Shown: positions 15,320 through 22,298 of the stretch, in pieces
Layout: each line of letters starts with the position of its first letter
Numbering within the stretch: the first letter of the stretch is position 1
NCBI GenBank assembly: GCA_047030855.1
Contig: JBKYIJ010000005.1
Span: forward strand, 1-46,572
Source: QVMM01 sp047030855
GTDB lineage: Bacteria; Bacteroidota; Bacteroidia; Bacteroidales; Dysgonomonadaceae
Direction of reading: 5' to 3'
Length of the DNA stretch: 46,572 nt
Made by a program: the position numbers and the translations under genes
Notes under the pieces: generated by a model
The model's input: the letters and a program-made list of their open reading frames with translations, nothing else
The model's database searches: none
Told to the model about the DNA's origin: nothing

Positions 15320-15874
15320 TTAAAACAACCTATTGTGCATTTGCGTTGGCAAATTAGATAACACCCAACCGGGATTATTTTGCAAAATGAAGCGTCCAAA
15401 GTGCATTATTAACGTTGCGTCGGCGTTCCATAATGCCGGGGTAATCTCCGGGTACAATTTCCCGGCAATATCCCGGAACCGTCTTTTCCGGTCTGCCTTT
15501 TCTTCTTTCTTTCCTTTTACCTTGACACGCAATTTAAGGTCGTTTTGCCATTTCAAAGGATTAACCAACACAAACGGAATTTCGGCAACGGTTATTATCG
15601 CTTTCAAATGCTCAAAGTTTTGCAGCATCTTTTGTATGCGGTACAACTTTCCCATATTTGCCCCGGCATCGCCAACGGTAACATCATCCGGGCGAACGTT
15701 CAATTTCTCCAAAAAGATAATCGGGTTTGCAATACCCTTGATATAATTAAGATAATCCCGAATATCGTTAATATCTTTAGGCATCTTAATTGCCGTTGTA
15801 TTGTGATTGGGTCGCCAAACCACAATTCCCCCGGCGGCTCCGGGGTCTATTCCAATGATACAATCAATCTTCAT
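15320..15874 (-). CDS. RuvC-like Holliday junction resolvase
   Basis: A 184-aa RNase H-fold protein: CIIGIDPGAAGGIVVW (first catalytic Asp in the GIDPG strand), IIFLEKLNV (catalytic Glu) and NADATLIMHFGRF near the C-terminus (last acidic residue). This matches phage and bacterial RuvC-type resolvases that cut four-way junctions before packaging or during recombination. It overlaps its upstream neighbour by 4 bases. Confidence 0.88.
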   Translation of the reverse strand: MKIDCIIGIDPGAAGGIVVWRPNHNTTAIKMPKDINDIRDYLNYIKGIANPIIFLEKLNVRPDDVTVGDAGANMGKLYRIQKMLQNFEHLKAIITVAEIPFVLVNPLKWQNDLKLRVKVKGKKEEKADRKRRFRDIAGKLYPEITPALWNADATLIMHFGRFILQNNPGWVLSNLPTQMHNRLF

Positions 15875-16827
15875 TTTTCAAATCTCAAATAATTATACAC
15901 ATAAATTTCTTTCTCAATCATACGGTCAAATGCTCGTTGTATCTCCTTTCGCCGGGCAACTTCAAAAGCCGTATAATCTATTTCCGGGCTTTCCTTGCCT
16001 TGTTTCCGAACATGATAAACCGTATATTCATTTACTAACCCACGTGCGGCACGGGCTAAAAAACGTTGGTATGCTTCCCGTCGGTCTGCGTCGGTTTCTT
16101 GTACTTCGTCCGCTAACCCTACACTTAACAACCACTTATATACAAACATTTCGTCGGTTAATCCAAACACTAAACGCCCGGTATATTTATAGCGCATAAA
16201 ACACATTAAACAAGTCATAACCGATTGATTGCGATAATACCGGATTTGCTCCGGGCTTAACCCCTTTTTCGGTTCCGGCAACGCTGTATATGCTTTGCCG
16301 ATAACTTGGTTTTGTTTCCGGCAATATGCGTTCAATACCTTTGCGAAATAATCGGCGTTGAATTGTTGGTAATGTTTCCGTTCGGCGTTGCCGTCCCTAT
16401 CCTTTGGCAAATAGTCGTCTAATTCCCCGGTAATCAGCAATTCAAACGCTAATTTAACCTCGGATAATGTTAATTGCGAATAATAGCGTTTGAGCAAATC
16501 CAACAACCGGGTACAAATATACGTCCAATCGTCCCGGTTTTCCGTGGGAATGATAAACCCCACGTCCATTGCGATAAACCGGAACATTTGCCCGGTTTTG
16601 GCAATCAACGTTTCGTCGTCAATCTCGGCAATCTGTTTTTTTGTGGACGCCACGAAAATATATTTTTCGACCGGGGTTAATGCTTTGGCAACCTCCGGTA
16701 ACTCAACCATCGCCCGGCGAACGTCAATTGCTTTTGCCGTTCCGCTATAAAGCAAAACGGCGGCGGATTGTCGTTTTTCGGGCAACGTTTGTGGCAATCT
16801 GTTTGTCTTTTCGGGTAATGCTTCCAT
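15871..16827 (-). CDS. Hypothetical protein following the replication initiator
   Basis: A 318-aa mostly helical protein (EALPEKTNRLPQTLPEKRQSAAVLLYSG...). Placed between the initiator and the RuvC-like resolvase, it could be a helicase loader or primosome component, but no P-loop or other diagnostic motif is visible. It starts 2 bases after the initiator stop. The C-terminal helix region is highly charged (EVARRKEIQRAFDRMIEKEI). Confidence 0.72.
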   Translation of the reverse strand: MEALPEKTNRLPQTLPEKRQSAAVLLYSGTAKAIDVRRAMVELPEVAKALTPVEKYIFVASTKKQIAEIDDETLIAKTGQMFRFIAMDVGFIIPTENRDDWTYICTRLLDLLKRYYSQLTLSEVKLAFELLITGELDDYLPKDRDGNAERKHYQQFNADYFAKVLNAYCRKQNQVIGKAYTALPEPKKGLSPEQIRYYRNQSVMTCLMCFMRYKYTGRLVFGLTDEMFVYKWLLSVGLADEVQETDADRREAYQRFLARAARGLVNEYTVYHVRKQGKESPEIDYTAFEVARRKEIQRAFDRMIEKEIYVYNYLRFEK

Positions 16828-16829
16828 TG

Positions 16830-17234
16830 TTAATAATCATCTTTCAAATACTCAATAGCCCCGGCAACGTTCAATCTTTGCGTTGGGGCTTTGTATTCGG
16901 GTTTCAAATGCAACTTTTTCTTTTCGACGTCCCCCCGTATGAAATTGCGGACGGTCGCCAACCAACCGTTTTTAGTGCGCTTCATATTCTTTTGGTCGCT
17001 CCAATCGCTAACCGAATGAAAGTAATAAACCAAATCGACCTTTTCAAATTCCGGTGTCGCAAACTTACTTTCAAACTCTGAATAATCCACGCCAACGCTG
17101 TTTTCAAATTTAACCATTTTGTAAACGTCGGAATTACGGAATAACGTTTTTTTTCTCCTTTGGTTCCTCAACCTTTTGTTCTTCCGGGAATAATTCCCCG
17201 ACAACATTGTTGTTGGGGGTATTCTCATTATCAT
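16830..17234 (-). CDS. Replication initiator, C-terminal fragment (frameshifted)
   Basis: The genuine sequence begins at about KKTLFRNSDVYKMVKF and ends GAIEYLKDDY. The upstream part of this frame (MIMRIPPTTMLSG...) is an out-of-frame reading. In the middle frame the DNA reads NNIDNTINDNENTPNNN...PEEQKVEEPKEKK, a typical linker. Removing one A from the eight-A run near 17147 joins that linker to this fragment. The domain resembles the C-terminal part of DnaD/phage-O-type initiators by position only. Confidence 0.75.
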   Translation of the reverse strand: MIMRIPPTTMLSGNYSRKNKRLRNQRRKKTLFRNSDVYKMVKFENSVGVDYSEFESKFATPEFEKVDLVYYFHSVSDWSDQKNMKRTKNGWLATVRNFIRGDVEKKKLHLKPEYKAPTQRLNVAGAIEYLKDDY

Positions 17235-17334
17235 TTATTGTATTATCTATATTATTACTATTATACCCTAAACTTTCGTTTATGGGTACCCCTAAACTTT
17301 CGTTTATGGGGGGGCATCAACTTTTGTTTAGGGG
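17221..17334. other. Probable replication origin: three iterons plus AT-rich stretch inside the initiator gene
   Basis: Three 18-bp direct repeats start at 17269, 17293 and 17317. Units 1 and 2 are TAAACTTTCGTTTATGGG and unit 3 is TCAACTTTTGTTTAGGGG. Spacing is exactly 24 bp in the raw sequence. They abut a run at 17221-17268 that is almost entirely A/T. Iterons plus an AT-rich unwinding element within the initiator gene is the layout of the lambda origin in gene O. Confidence 0.72.
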
Positions 17335-17701
17335 TATCAACTCCGGTTAATATCCTTGCTGCCTTTTCGGTAAATGTTAGTAACTCGTAATTTTCACCAA
17401 AACAATACAGAGTTTTGTTATACAATTCGCAATTAGGATGTTTTTGTAAAATTCCGGCTTTAATCAAATTATCAATACGCTTTATCATGCCTTGACTTGT
17501 CTTTATATTCAATAACGGCATTGCTTCCAATATTAACTTGTGGGAAATCCAAAAATATATTCCCTCCGGGGTGTGCATCTTAACGCAACTTGCACAATTG
17601 GCGAAATCTTTTATAAAATCAAAAATCGCCAAATCTATTAAATCTAAATCTAAACCGCTATTAACGGCGGCATATTGGTTTATTAATATCGTGTATTTCA
17701 T
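17261..17701 (-). CDS. Replication initiator, N-terminal winged-helix fragment
   Basis: 146 aa in this frame. Residues 1-115 form a winged-helix domain (DLIDLAIFDFIKDFA..., YFWISHKLILEAMPLLNIKTSQGMIKRIDNLIKAGILQK) like those of phage replication initiators. After PKQKLMPP the frame runs through the iterons and ends prematurely at HKRKFRV. A one-base deletion between about 17316 and 17262 (for example in the seven-G run, or the GGG before TATAAT on the coding strand) reopens it into the linker and then the fragment at 17234-16830, giving about 289 aa. It overlaps the upstream winged-helix gene by 4 bases. Confidence 0.8.
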   Translation of the reverse strand: MKYTILINQYAAVNSGLDLDLIDLAIFDFIKDFANCASCVKMHTPEGIYFWISHKLILEAMPLLNIKTSQGMIKRIDNLIKAGILQKHPNCELYNKTLYCFGENYELLTFTEKAARILTGVDTPKQKLMPPHKRKFRGTHKRKFRV

Positions 17702-17955
17702 AATATTGATATTTTATAAACATCCGGTTCTGCTACGGGCTGAACTGATTTTATTAATAATCCTTTTTCGCATAACCATTTAAGGCAATCAATTACAGTG
17801 CTTTTGTTTATCCCTAAACATTTGGATAAATACAAAATACCCTTTGAATACTCGCCATATCTAACACAATAGGCGTGTATCATTGCATACAACATTAACT
17901 TATTACCTTTCAAATGCAATTCGTTAATCCATTTGTTTTTTATAATAAAATCCAT
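17698..17955 (-). CDS. Small winged-helix protein upstream of the initiator
   Basis: An 85-aa protein from ATG 17955: MDFIIKNKWINELHLKGNKLMLYAMIHAYC... then ILYLSKCLGINKSTVIDCLKWLCEKGLLIK. It has the same helix-wing pattern as the initiator N-terminal domain but lacks the linker and C-terminal domain. It may be a truncated paralogue that competes for iterons or regulates initiator expression. The open frame upstream to 18090 reads through a structured leader and is not credible coding. The stop overlaps the initiator start. Confidence 0.75.
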   Translation of the reverse strand: MDFIIKNKWINELHLKGNKLMLYAMIHAYCVRYGEYSKGILYLSKCLGINKSTVIDCLKWLCEKGLLIKSVQPVAEPDVYKISIL

Positions 17956-17965
17956 AATTAAAATA

Positions 17966-18062
17966 TAAAAGCCCGCAATCCGGGCTACCACACACCGGAA
18001 AACGGGCTTTGCGCTAAATAAATTAGCAATACTTTGCAAACGGTGGTAGTCGTTTGTTTTAT
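17966..18062 (-). promoter_or_regulatory. Structured leader with alternative hairpins (attenuator candidate)
   Basis: Minus-strand leader between promoter 18097-18068 and ATG 17955. The 3' hairpin AGCCCG-5 nt-CGGGCT (17986-17970) is followed by TTTTATATTTT, a terminator shape. A distal AAAGCCCG (18010-18003) can pair 8 bp with the same CGGGCTTT arm, and CTACCACCG (18049-18041) can pair with the intervening CGGTGTGTGGTAG. A small hairpin GCTAA/TTAGC lies at 18027-18013. Mutually exclusive pairings imply attenuation or a small RNA. Confidence 0.6.
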
Positions 18063-18067
18063 CGACG

Positions 18068-18097
18068 CAAATATAGCATTTTTTATTCATTATCCAA
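18068..18097 (-). promoter_or_regulatory. Bacteroides-type promoter of the replication operon
   Basis: Minus strand: TTGG (18097-18094), an 18-base spacer and TATATTTG (18075-18068). It overlaps the end of the gene stopping at 18083 and directs transcription into the structured leader, the 85-aa winged-helix gene and the initiator. Confidence 0.75.
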
Positions 18098-18796
18098 TTG
18101 CTTTGCAGGTTCCCACGCTTTGCGCACTTTCAAAACATTATCCGCACTTTCATTAGGAACCAATGAGACAACAGGAAAGCGGGAACGGTCTCCCGGCTTT
18201 TGAGTTGTGGCAAATTGTACATTCAAATCAAAGATAATGCCTTTGCAAAATCCCCTTTCCGCTAACATACCGTCGAACGTTTCCCGAATTTGGGGAATTG
18301 TGGATGCGGTTCCCTTTGTCGAAAACTGCCAAACCCCGGCAATACCCCGCACCAACGGAACAATGAAATTAAGCGTTAATGTTACCTCCCAACCGTCGGT
18401 ATCGGGTTGCTTACTTTTCCGGTTTGGGTACCGTTTGGCAATCGACAACATTAAATTAGGATATTGGGAAATAGTTAATTCCTCATACTTTTTGCCGTCC
18501 CAAACTTGGAACGTTTCGCCATCGCCCGCCGCAATCAAACGCCCGTCGTCGTCCCGGTATTCGTAACGCTCGTTACATACTTTTGCCGGGTCGTCGTCCG
18601 GAAAAACAATTTGTATTGTTTGCGGTTTTTCGCCGTATGCTTGCGTAAACAACCCGGCATATTTCCCGGTTGGTATGAAGTAATCAACGCTTTGCGGATA
18701 ACCGTTTGCGTTTTTCATACCTATTTTTATTTGACCGACACGGGGCAATATCAAACGGGATTGTTGCGCCTCCGGTCGCTTTATTCTACCTTTCAT
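18083..18796 (-). CDS. Hypothetical protein, Gp3/RDF-like by pattern
   Basis: A 237-aa protein (MKGRIKRPEAQQSRLILPRVGQIKIGMKN...) with VDYFIPTGKYAGLFTQAYGEKPQTIQIVFPDDDPAKVC and YEYRDDDGRLIAAGDGETFQVW. Length and pattern recall a phage family annotated as Gp3-like recombination directionality factors (phiC31 type) or metal-binding proteins. No integrase is present here, so a role in excision is doubtful. It lies 7 bases after the RecB-like nuclease gene. Confidence 0.7.
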   Translation of the reverse strand: MKGRIKRPEAQQSRLILPRVGQIKIGMKNANGYPQSVDYFIPTGKYAGLFTQAYGEKPQTIQIVFPDDDPAKVCNERYEYRDDDGRLIAAGDGETFQVWDGKKYEELTISQYPNLMLSIAKRYPNRKSKQPDTDGWEVTLTLNFIVPLVRGIAGVWQFSTKGTASTIPQIRETFDGMLAERGFCKGIIFDLNVQFATTQKPGDRSRFPVVSLVPNESADNVLKVRKAWEPAKQLDNE

Positions 18797-18803
18797 AATT
18801 CAA

Positions 18804-20147
18804 TCAAATTTCGGGGTCGTCGTTCAACATCTTTTTCCTACTCTCATTTTTGGGCTTTTTAGGCTCGTTTGCGGGCTTTACTTTCTTTTCCGTGGTATTA
18901 CCCCGCTTTGCGGTCGTTTTGCCCGTGGTGGCTTTCTTTTCCGGCTCCTTTGCCTTTTTGGGCGCACGTTTAACAATGGTTGTTTTCTTTGGTTCCTTTT
19001 CCGGTTCCGGTGCATCCGCTTTGACTTTCTCGGCGGCGTCCGTATTTTCGTCCGGGGTCGCCTCCTTTGGGGCTTTCGTTTTAATCAGTTCCGCCAAAGA
19101 TAACGATATTACGTTTTGGGTTAAATCCGGGGCATTATCCAATAATACCATACCATTAACCGACGTAAACGTATTGTCTTTCTTTTCGTCCTCAATGGCT
19201 GCAATCTCTAACAAATATGGGATTTTCCGTATATTGGGACTATCCGTTTGCTCTTTCAGATTGTACGACGGACGTTTGCGCCAATCTTTCGGGCTAAAAT
19301 TGAAAATACGTGTTACGGGGAATTGTTCAAAATTGACGTTCCACATATCCCGGTACATTCCTAATTGTATCTCGCTTTCCTCGTAAAAACCTTTGCGCCC
19401 GCTCTTAAAATCGACGATTGCGTTAATACGTTCGTCGCCGCCTATCTTTGCCAACATGGTACACGGGCAATCAATCATTCCGGCATACTTATAATATGGA
19501 TGCACTAACGCAATTTCAACCGCCAACGGGCGAACGTCGTAATCTAATACGAATTGAGCAAACGCCAATACGTCCTTTTTCAAATCGTCGGCGTAATAAA
19601 TAAAGTCGTCCGGCAATCGGTAAACCTCTATATATTCCTTTAGTTTGCCTTTTAACCCGTCCAAATCATAAGCCCGGTTAATTAATAATTCCTCAAATGC
19701 GGCGTGCATAAACGTACCATACGCCGCCCGTTCGCCTTTGTATCGTTCCGCTTCCTCAATACCTTTGTTGGCAATCCATTGTATCAAGTGCGGGGCTTTG
19801 GGTAACGTTTGGGACAATATCGTTGTAACCGACGGGAAAAACTCCGGGTTTCCGTTGTCGTCGTATCGGTAATAATAACGGTGTCCTTTGCTATTCAATT
19901 GCCAAACTTTGTACGGGGGTTCAATCAACGTTTTTTCATCAAAAAACATTGCCGTCATTTCCTCAACCGTCATGCCCGGCAATATCTCAAATATTCCGGT
20001 TGGTTGCTCAACCTCGACCGCTTCAAACGGGGGGATTATTTGTTGTTGTTCCTCGGTAATTTCCGGGAATTGGTCGGCGGGAACGGCTCCCAAATTTTCG
20101 ACCGTCTTTTGTACCGGGTTTTCCGGTTTCTTTTTGTTCGCTCTCAT
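18804..20147 (-). CDS. PD-(D/E)XK nuclease (RecB/Cas4-like)
   Basis: A 447-aa protein. The central domain (about 80-300) shows FFPSVTTILSQTLPK, ERAAYGTFMHAAFEELL (conserved His), EIALVHPYYKYAGMID (Asp) and INAIVDFKSGRKG (D-x-K with trailing Gly), the PD-(D/E)XK exonuclease core; IQLGMYRDMWN fits the Q-x3-Y motif of RecB/Cas4/lambda-exo-like enzymes. The last 110 residues are Lys/Pro/Glu-rich and disordered. Probable 5'-3' resection for recombination with SSB and partners. Confidence 0.85.
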   Translation of the reverse strand: MRANKKKPENPVQKTVENLGAVPADQFPEITEEQQQIIPPFEAVEVEQPTGIFEILPGMTVEEMTAMFFDEKTLIEPPYKVWQLNSKGHRYYYRYDDNGNPEFFPSVTTILSQTLPKAPHLIQWIANKGIEEAERYKGERAAYGTFMHAAFEELLINRAYDLDGLKGKLKEYIEVYRLPDDFIYYADDLKKDVLAFAQFVLDYDVRPLAVEIALVHPYYKYAGMIDCPCTMLAKIGGDERINAIVDFKSGRKGFYEESEIQLGMYRDMWNVNFEQFPVTRIFNFSPKDWRKRPSYNLKEQTDSPNIRKIPYLLEIAAIEDEKKDNTFTSVNGMVLLDNAPDLTQNVISLSLAELIKTKAPKEATPDENTDAAEKVKADAPEPEKEPKKTTIVKRAPKKAKEPEKKATTGKTTAKRGNTTEKKVKPANEPKKPKNESRKKMLNDDPEI

Positions 20148-20356
20148 TTTCTACTCTTTTTTAATTCTGAAAATCCACATAATACCATTACGGCACATAT
20201 ACCCGCAAATATCAATTGCCACGGGTTCCAAAATGCGCCAATCAGACAAACAACGCCCAACGTTCCAAACGTCGAAATAATGGCTTTAGCTTGGAACCTA
20301 TCGGAAAACATAACGTCCGCCATGCGTTCAAACCATTGTAACCCGTTATTCTTCAT
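20144..20356 (-). CDS. Small membrane protein
   Basis: A 70-aa protein from ATG 20356 (MKNNGLQWFERMADVMFSDRF...) with two hydrophobic segments, AIISTFGTLGVVCLIGAFW and LIFAGICAVMVLCGF, and a basic C-terminus. The 11-base overlap with the upstream regulator supports this start over longer in-frame options. It overlaps the nuclease start by 4 bases. Function unknown. Confidence 0.7.
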   Translation of the reverse strand: MKNNGLQWFERMADVMFSDRFQAKAIISTFGTLGVVCLIGAFWNPWQLIFAGICAVMVLCGFSELKKSRK

Positions 20357-20588
20357 ATCCAAACAAATAATTAGGGGTGCAATTACACATTTCGCAAATG
20401 ATAACAACCCATTCCGGGCGTATCTGTTTGGTCGTACCGTTACATAAGTTAGTCATATTAACTTGTTGTGCGCTTTCGGTGCGTCCCTCCCATAAACGGG
20501 CGGCAACCTCTTTTTTATAAATCTTAATCCCGGCGGTTTGCGCCCGTGCGATTGCCTCGTTTACTCTTAATTTCGTCATTTCTGCCAT
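20346..20588 (-). CDS. XRE/Cro-like helix-turn-helix regulator
   Basis: An 80-aa protein: KLRVNEAIARAQTAGIKIYKKEVAARLWEG, then QQVNMTNLCNGTTKQIRPEWVVIICEMCNCTPNYLFGYEE. The spacing and the ending, with a CEMCNCTPNYLFG-type segment, fit small XRE-family repressors. It could control early transcription; several promoters lie within 4 kb. No integrase was seen, so a lysogeny function is not implied. Confidence 0.78.
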   Translation of the reverse strand: MAEMTKLRVNEAIARAQTAGIKIYKKEVAARLWEGRTESAQQVNMTNLCNGTTKQIRPEWVVIICEMCNCTPNYLFGYEE

Positions 20589-20606
20589 TTCTTTAGTCTT
20601 TTATTG

Positions 20607-21041
20607 TTAATAACTCGGTTCGTTACTCTCTTTGTGTCCGCAATGCGTACACGTTTTTTCCTCCCAAATTGCGGTATATTCCGGCGGGGTTAAATATCCA
20701 TCGCCTCCGGTCTGTTTATATTCCCCGTCGATAACTTCCATTTCGCCGCCGCACTCCGGGCAATCATCATCCCCCATTAAATCCAAATCCGGGACAATGA
20801 AATATACCCGTTTCAGATATACGCCCAACGCCTCGGAAATCGCCGCATAACAATTGGCGGTTTGTTCCTCGGTTACGTCCTCATTTATTGCATCGAAAAC
20901 GGAAACGCCCCAATTGTCCGGGTCGTCCTCAATAACTTTGTTTTTGAGTAATTCCGAAACGACAATTTCGGAAACTTGTTTGGCTGTTTTCCCGCTATCG
21001 GTCGCCAATTGTTTTAATAAATCGCTCTCTTTTATCTTCAT
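20607..21041 (-). CDS. Hypothetical protein with C-terminal zinc ribbon
   Basis: A 144-aa acidic protein (MKIKESDLLKQLATDSGKTAKQVSEIVV...) with a helical N-terminus. The pairs CPECGG (near 94-97) and CTHCGH (near 134-137) form a C4 zinc ribbon. It overlaps the downstream end of the HNH gene by 4 bases. Family not recognised. Confidence 0.72.
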   Translation of the reverse strand: MKIKESDLLKQLATDSGKTAKQVSEIVVSELLKNKVIEDDPDNWGVSVFDAINEDVTEEQTANCYAAISEALGVYLKRVYFIVPDLDLMGDDDCPECGGEMEVIDGEYKQTGGDGYLTPPEYTAIWEEKTCTHCGHKESNEPSY

Positions 21042-21523
21042 TTCTTTCTATATATTATACCTTTATATGGTTTACCCGTATCAACGCTTTGTTTTATCAA
21101 ATGCCTATAATAACCCTTTTTATGCGCATCTTTATAATTCTGAAATTCAATACAAACATTTCCGTTTTCATCTATTCCCTCAATTGGAAAATCGTATTTT
21201 GTTTTGTTTCTTATGGCTATATCAAAGTTATTATTTTCATTGATAGAACACCAACGCAAATTATCAACGAAATTATGAAAACGTACACCGTCGATATGGT
21301 CAACACATGGTTTGTTGTCCGGGTTCGGAATGAAAGCCGCCGCAACTAATCGGCTAACTTGCCTTTTCTCAACCTTTCCATTTCTCATTAATCCAACAAC
21401 TAAACCGTTGGTTCTTACTATACAAGGGGTTAAAATCTTATTATTGATAATAGATTTTACCCTACCAAAAGAACTAATTAAATATAGTCCCTCAAAATCT
21501 GCTATTTCTTTCCATTCTTCCAT
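21038..21523 (-). CDS. HNH homing-type endonuclease with NUMOD4
   Basis: A 161-aa protein. The N-terminal NUMOD4 motif EEWKEIADFEGLYLISSFGRVKS is followed by an HNH nuclease core with CVDHIDGVRFHNFVDNLRWCS and NENN. Such genes are usually selfish free-standing homing endonucleases. Its sequence looks more A/T-rich than its neighbours, consistent with recent insertion. It has its own upstream TATATTTG element and sits at the boundary of the candidate plus-strand RNA region. Confidence 0.9.
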   Translation of the reverse strand: MEEWKEIADFEGLYLISSFGRVKSIINNKILTPCIVRTNGLVVGLMRNGKVEKRQVSRLVAAAFIPNPDNKPCVDHIDGVRFHNFVDNLRWCSINENNNFDIAIRNKTKYDFPIEGIDENGNVCIEFQNYKDAHKKGYYRHLIKQSVDTGKPYKGIIYRKK

Positions 21524-21539
21524 ATCTTTTATTTTGCTG

Positions 21540-21547
21540 CAAATATA
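21540..21547 (-). promoter_or_regulatory. TATATTTG -7 element upstream of the HNH gene
   Basis: Minus-strand TATATTTGCAGC matches the -7 element of the strong promoters at 24320 and 14552. No clear TTTGG lies 18-19 bases upstream, so activity is uncertain. Confidence 0.45.
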
Positions 21548-21608
21548 AGATTTATTTTTGGTATATTAAATAAAACCTTTGAATATTTTATTTGTTCACA
21601 TTGGACGC

Positions 21609-21638
21609 TTGTAATACAGATAAAAAGCACTAATTTTG
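21609..21638 (+). promoter_or_regulatory. Plus-strand Bacteroides-type promoter
   Basis: TTG (21609-21611), a 19-base spacer and TAATTTTG (21631-21638). It points rightward, against all protein genes, into a short region that ends in an intrinsic terminator. Confidence 0.55.
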
Positions 21639-21643
21639 TTGCA

Positions 21644-21724
21644 CCGCATAACCTTACAACATCGCTCTCGGTTACTGCGTATCAACCCCCGGCGTTACTT
21701 CATTGCGTCGGGGGTTTCTCTTTT
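21644..21724 (+). ncRNA. Candidate small RNA on the plus strand
   Basis: About 80 nt between the promoter at 21609-21638 and a terminator hairpin (21686-21714 plus T-rich tail). It contains no credible open frame. The opposite strand carries a GAGAGCGATG leader followed directly by TTG TAA, so no minus-strand gene explains the region. Target and function unknown. Its 3' end abuts the convergent gene stop at 21723. Confidence 0.5.
21686..21724 (+). terminator. Intrinsic terminator of the plus-strand RNA
   Basis: Stem CCCCCGGCG (21686-21694) with CGTCGGGGG (21706-21714), one G-U type pair, an 11-nt loop, then TTTCTCTTTT. It may also mark the end of the convergent minus-strand gene cluster. Confidence 0.68.
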
Positions 21725-21998
21725 AATCATGTATTCCAAATTCACAATCCCCCCATTGGTCGAAATCCGCCCCGTCATAACTTAACGGGTAACGTTCCAG
21801 TTCCGGGCAATCCGTCCAACATTCCCGACGTGCATTATTTACGGCGACCTGTTCCGGGTTATATCCGGGTTTATTCTTTTCCCTCAATTTGGCGGCGCAA
21901 CTCTTACAACAACAACGTCCCCAACCCCGGCGTAAATTCCGGGTATCGGCGTTATATTCTTTGCCGCAATTATCGCAATTTCTTTTTATCATTGCCAT
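21723..21998 (-). CDS. Zinc-finger protein
   Basis: A 91-aa protein with CDNCGKEYNADTRNLRRGWGRCCCKSCAAK: a CxxC pair followed by a Cys cluster, the treble-clef pattern of small bacterial and phage zinc-binding proteins. The C-terminal half is acidic (YDGADFDQWGDCEFGIHD). It starts 3 bases before the upstream gene's stop region ends. Function unknown. Confidence 0.7.
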   Translation of the reverse strand: MAMIKRNCDNCGKEYNADTRNLRRGWGRCCCKSCAAKLREKNKPGYNPEQVAVNNARRECWTDCPELERYPLSYDGADFDQWGDCEFGIHD

Positions 21999-22001
21999 AT
22001 A

Positions 22002-22298
22002 TCAACCCTTTGTAAATCCTTTAAATGCGACGTGGTAAACGTCGTATTGTTTCCCGGTAACATAAAACTCAATCATACGTTCCGGGTTCCCGGTGTCGTT
22101 TATCGCAATGGTTGGGTATGGTTCCCCCGGCAATTGGTTATAATCGCTTTCAATATCCCGCAATCCCTCCGGGAAATCCGAACGGTCGGCGGAAAAATAC
22201 CGGGTTAAACTCTCTTTTATTCGGTTCAACATTTCGTCGCCGTGCGGCTCAAAATGCGCTTTTATCTTATCTTGTTTTCTTAATGCAAATCGTCCCAT
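22002..22298 (-). CDS. Hypothetical protein
   Basis: A 98-aa protein (MGRFALRKQDKIKAHFEPHGDEMLNRIKESL...) with an N-terminal helical half and a beta-rich C-terminal half (YPTIAINDTGNPERMIEFYVTGKQYDVYHV). It overlaps the 3' end of the PAPS-reductase-like gene by 19 bases. Family not recognised. Confidence 0.66.
   Translation of the reverse strand: MGRFALRKQDKIKAHFEPHGDEMLNRIKESLTRYFSADRSDFPEGLRDIESDYNQLPGEPYPTIAINDTGNPERMIEFYVTGKQYDVYHVAFKGFTKG

Noticed and set aside
17311..17314. Homopolymer run (G7) as a phase-variation switch of the initiator
   Set aside because: Several other genes in the window show identical single-base homopolymer breaks, including essential tail and portal genes, so sequencing error is the simpler explanation.
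20346..20588. Lysogeny module from the XRE-like regulator
   Set aside because: No integrase, antirepressor or divergent promoter pair accompanies it; it may simply regulate early genes.
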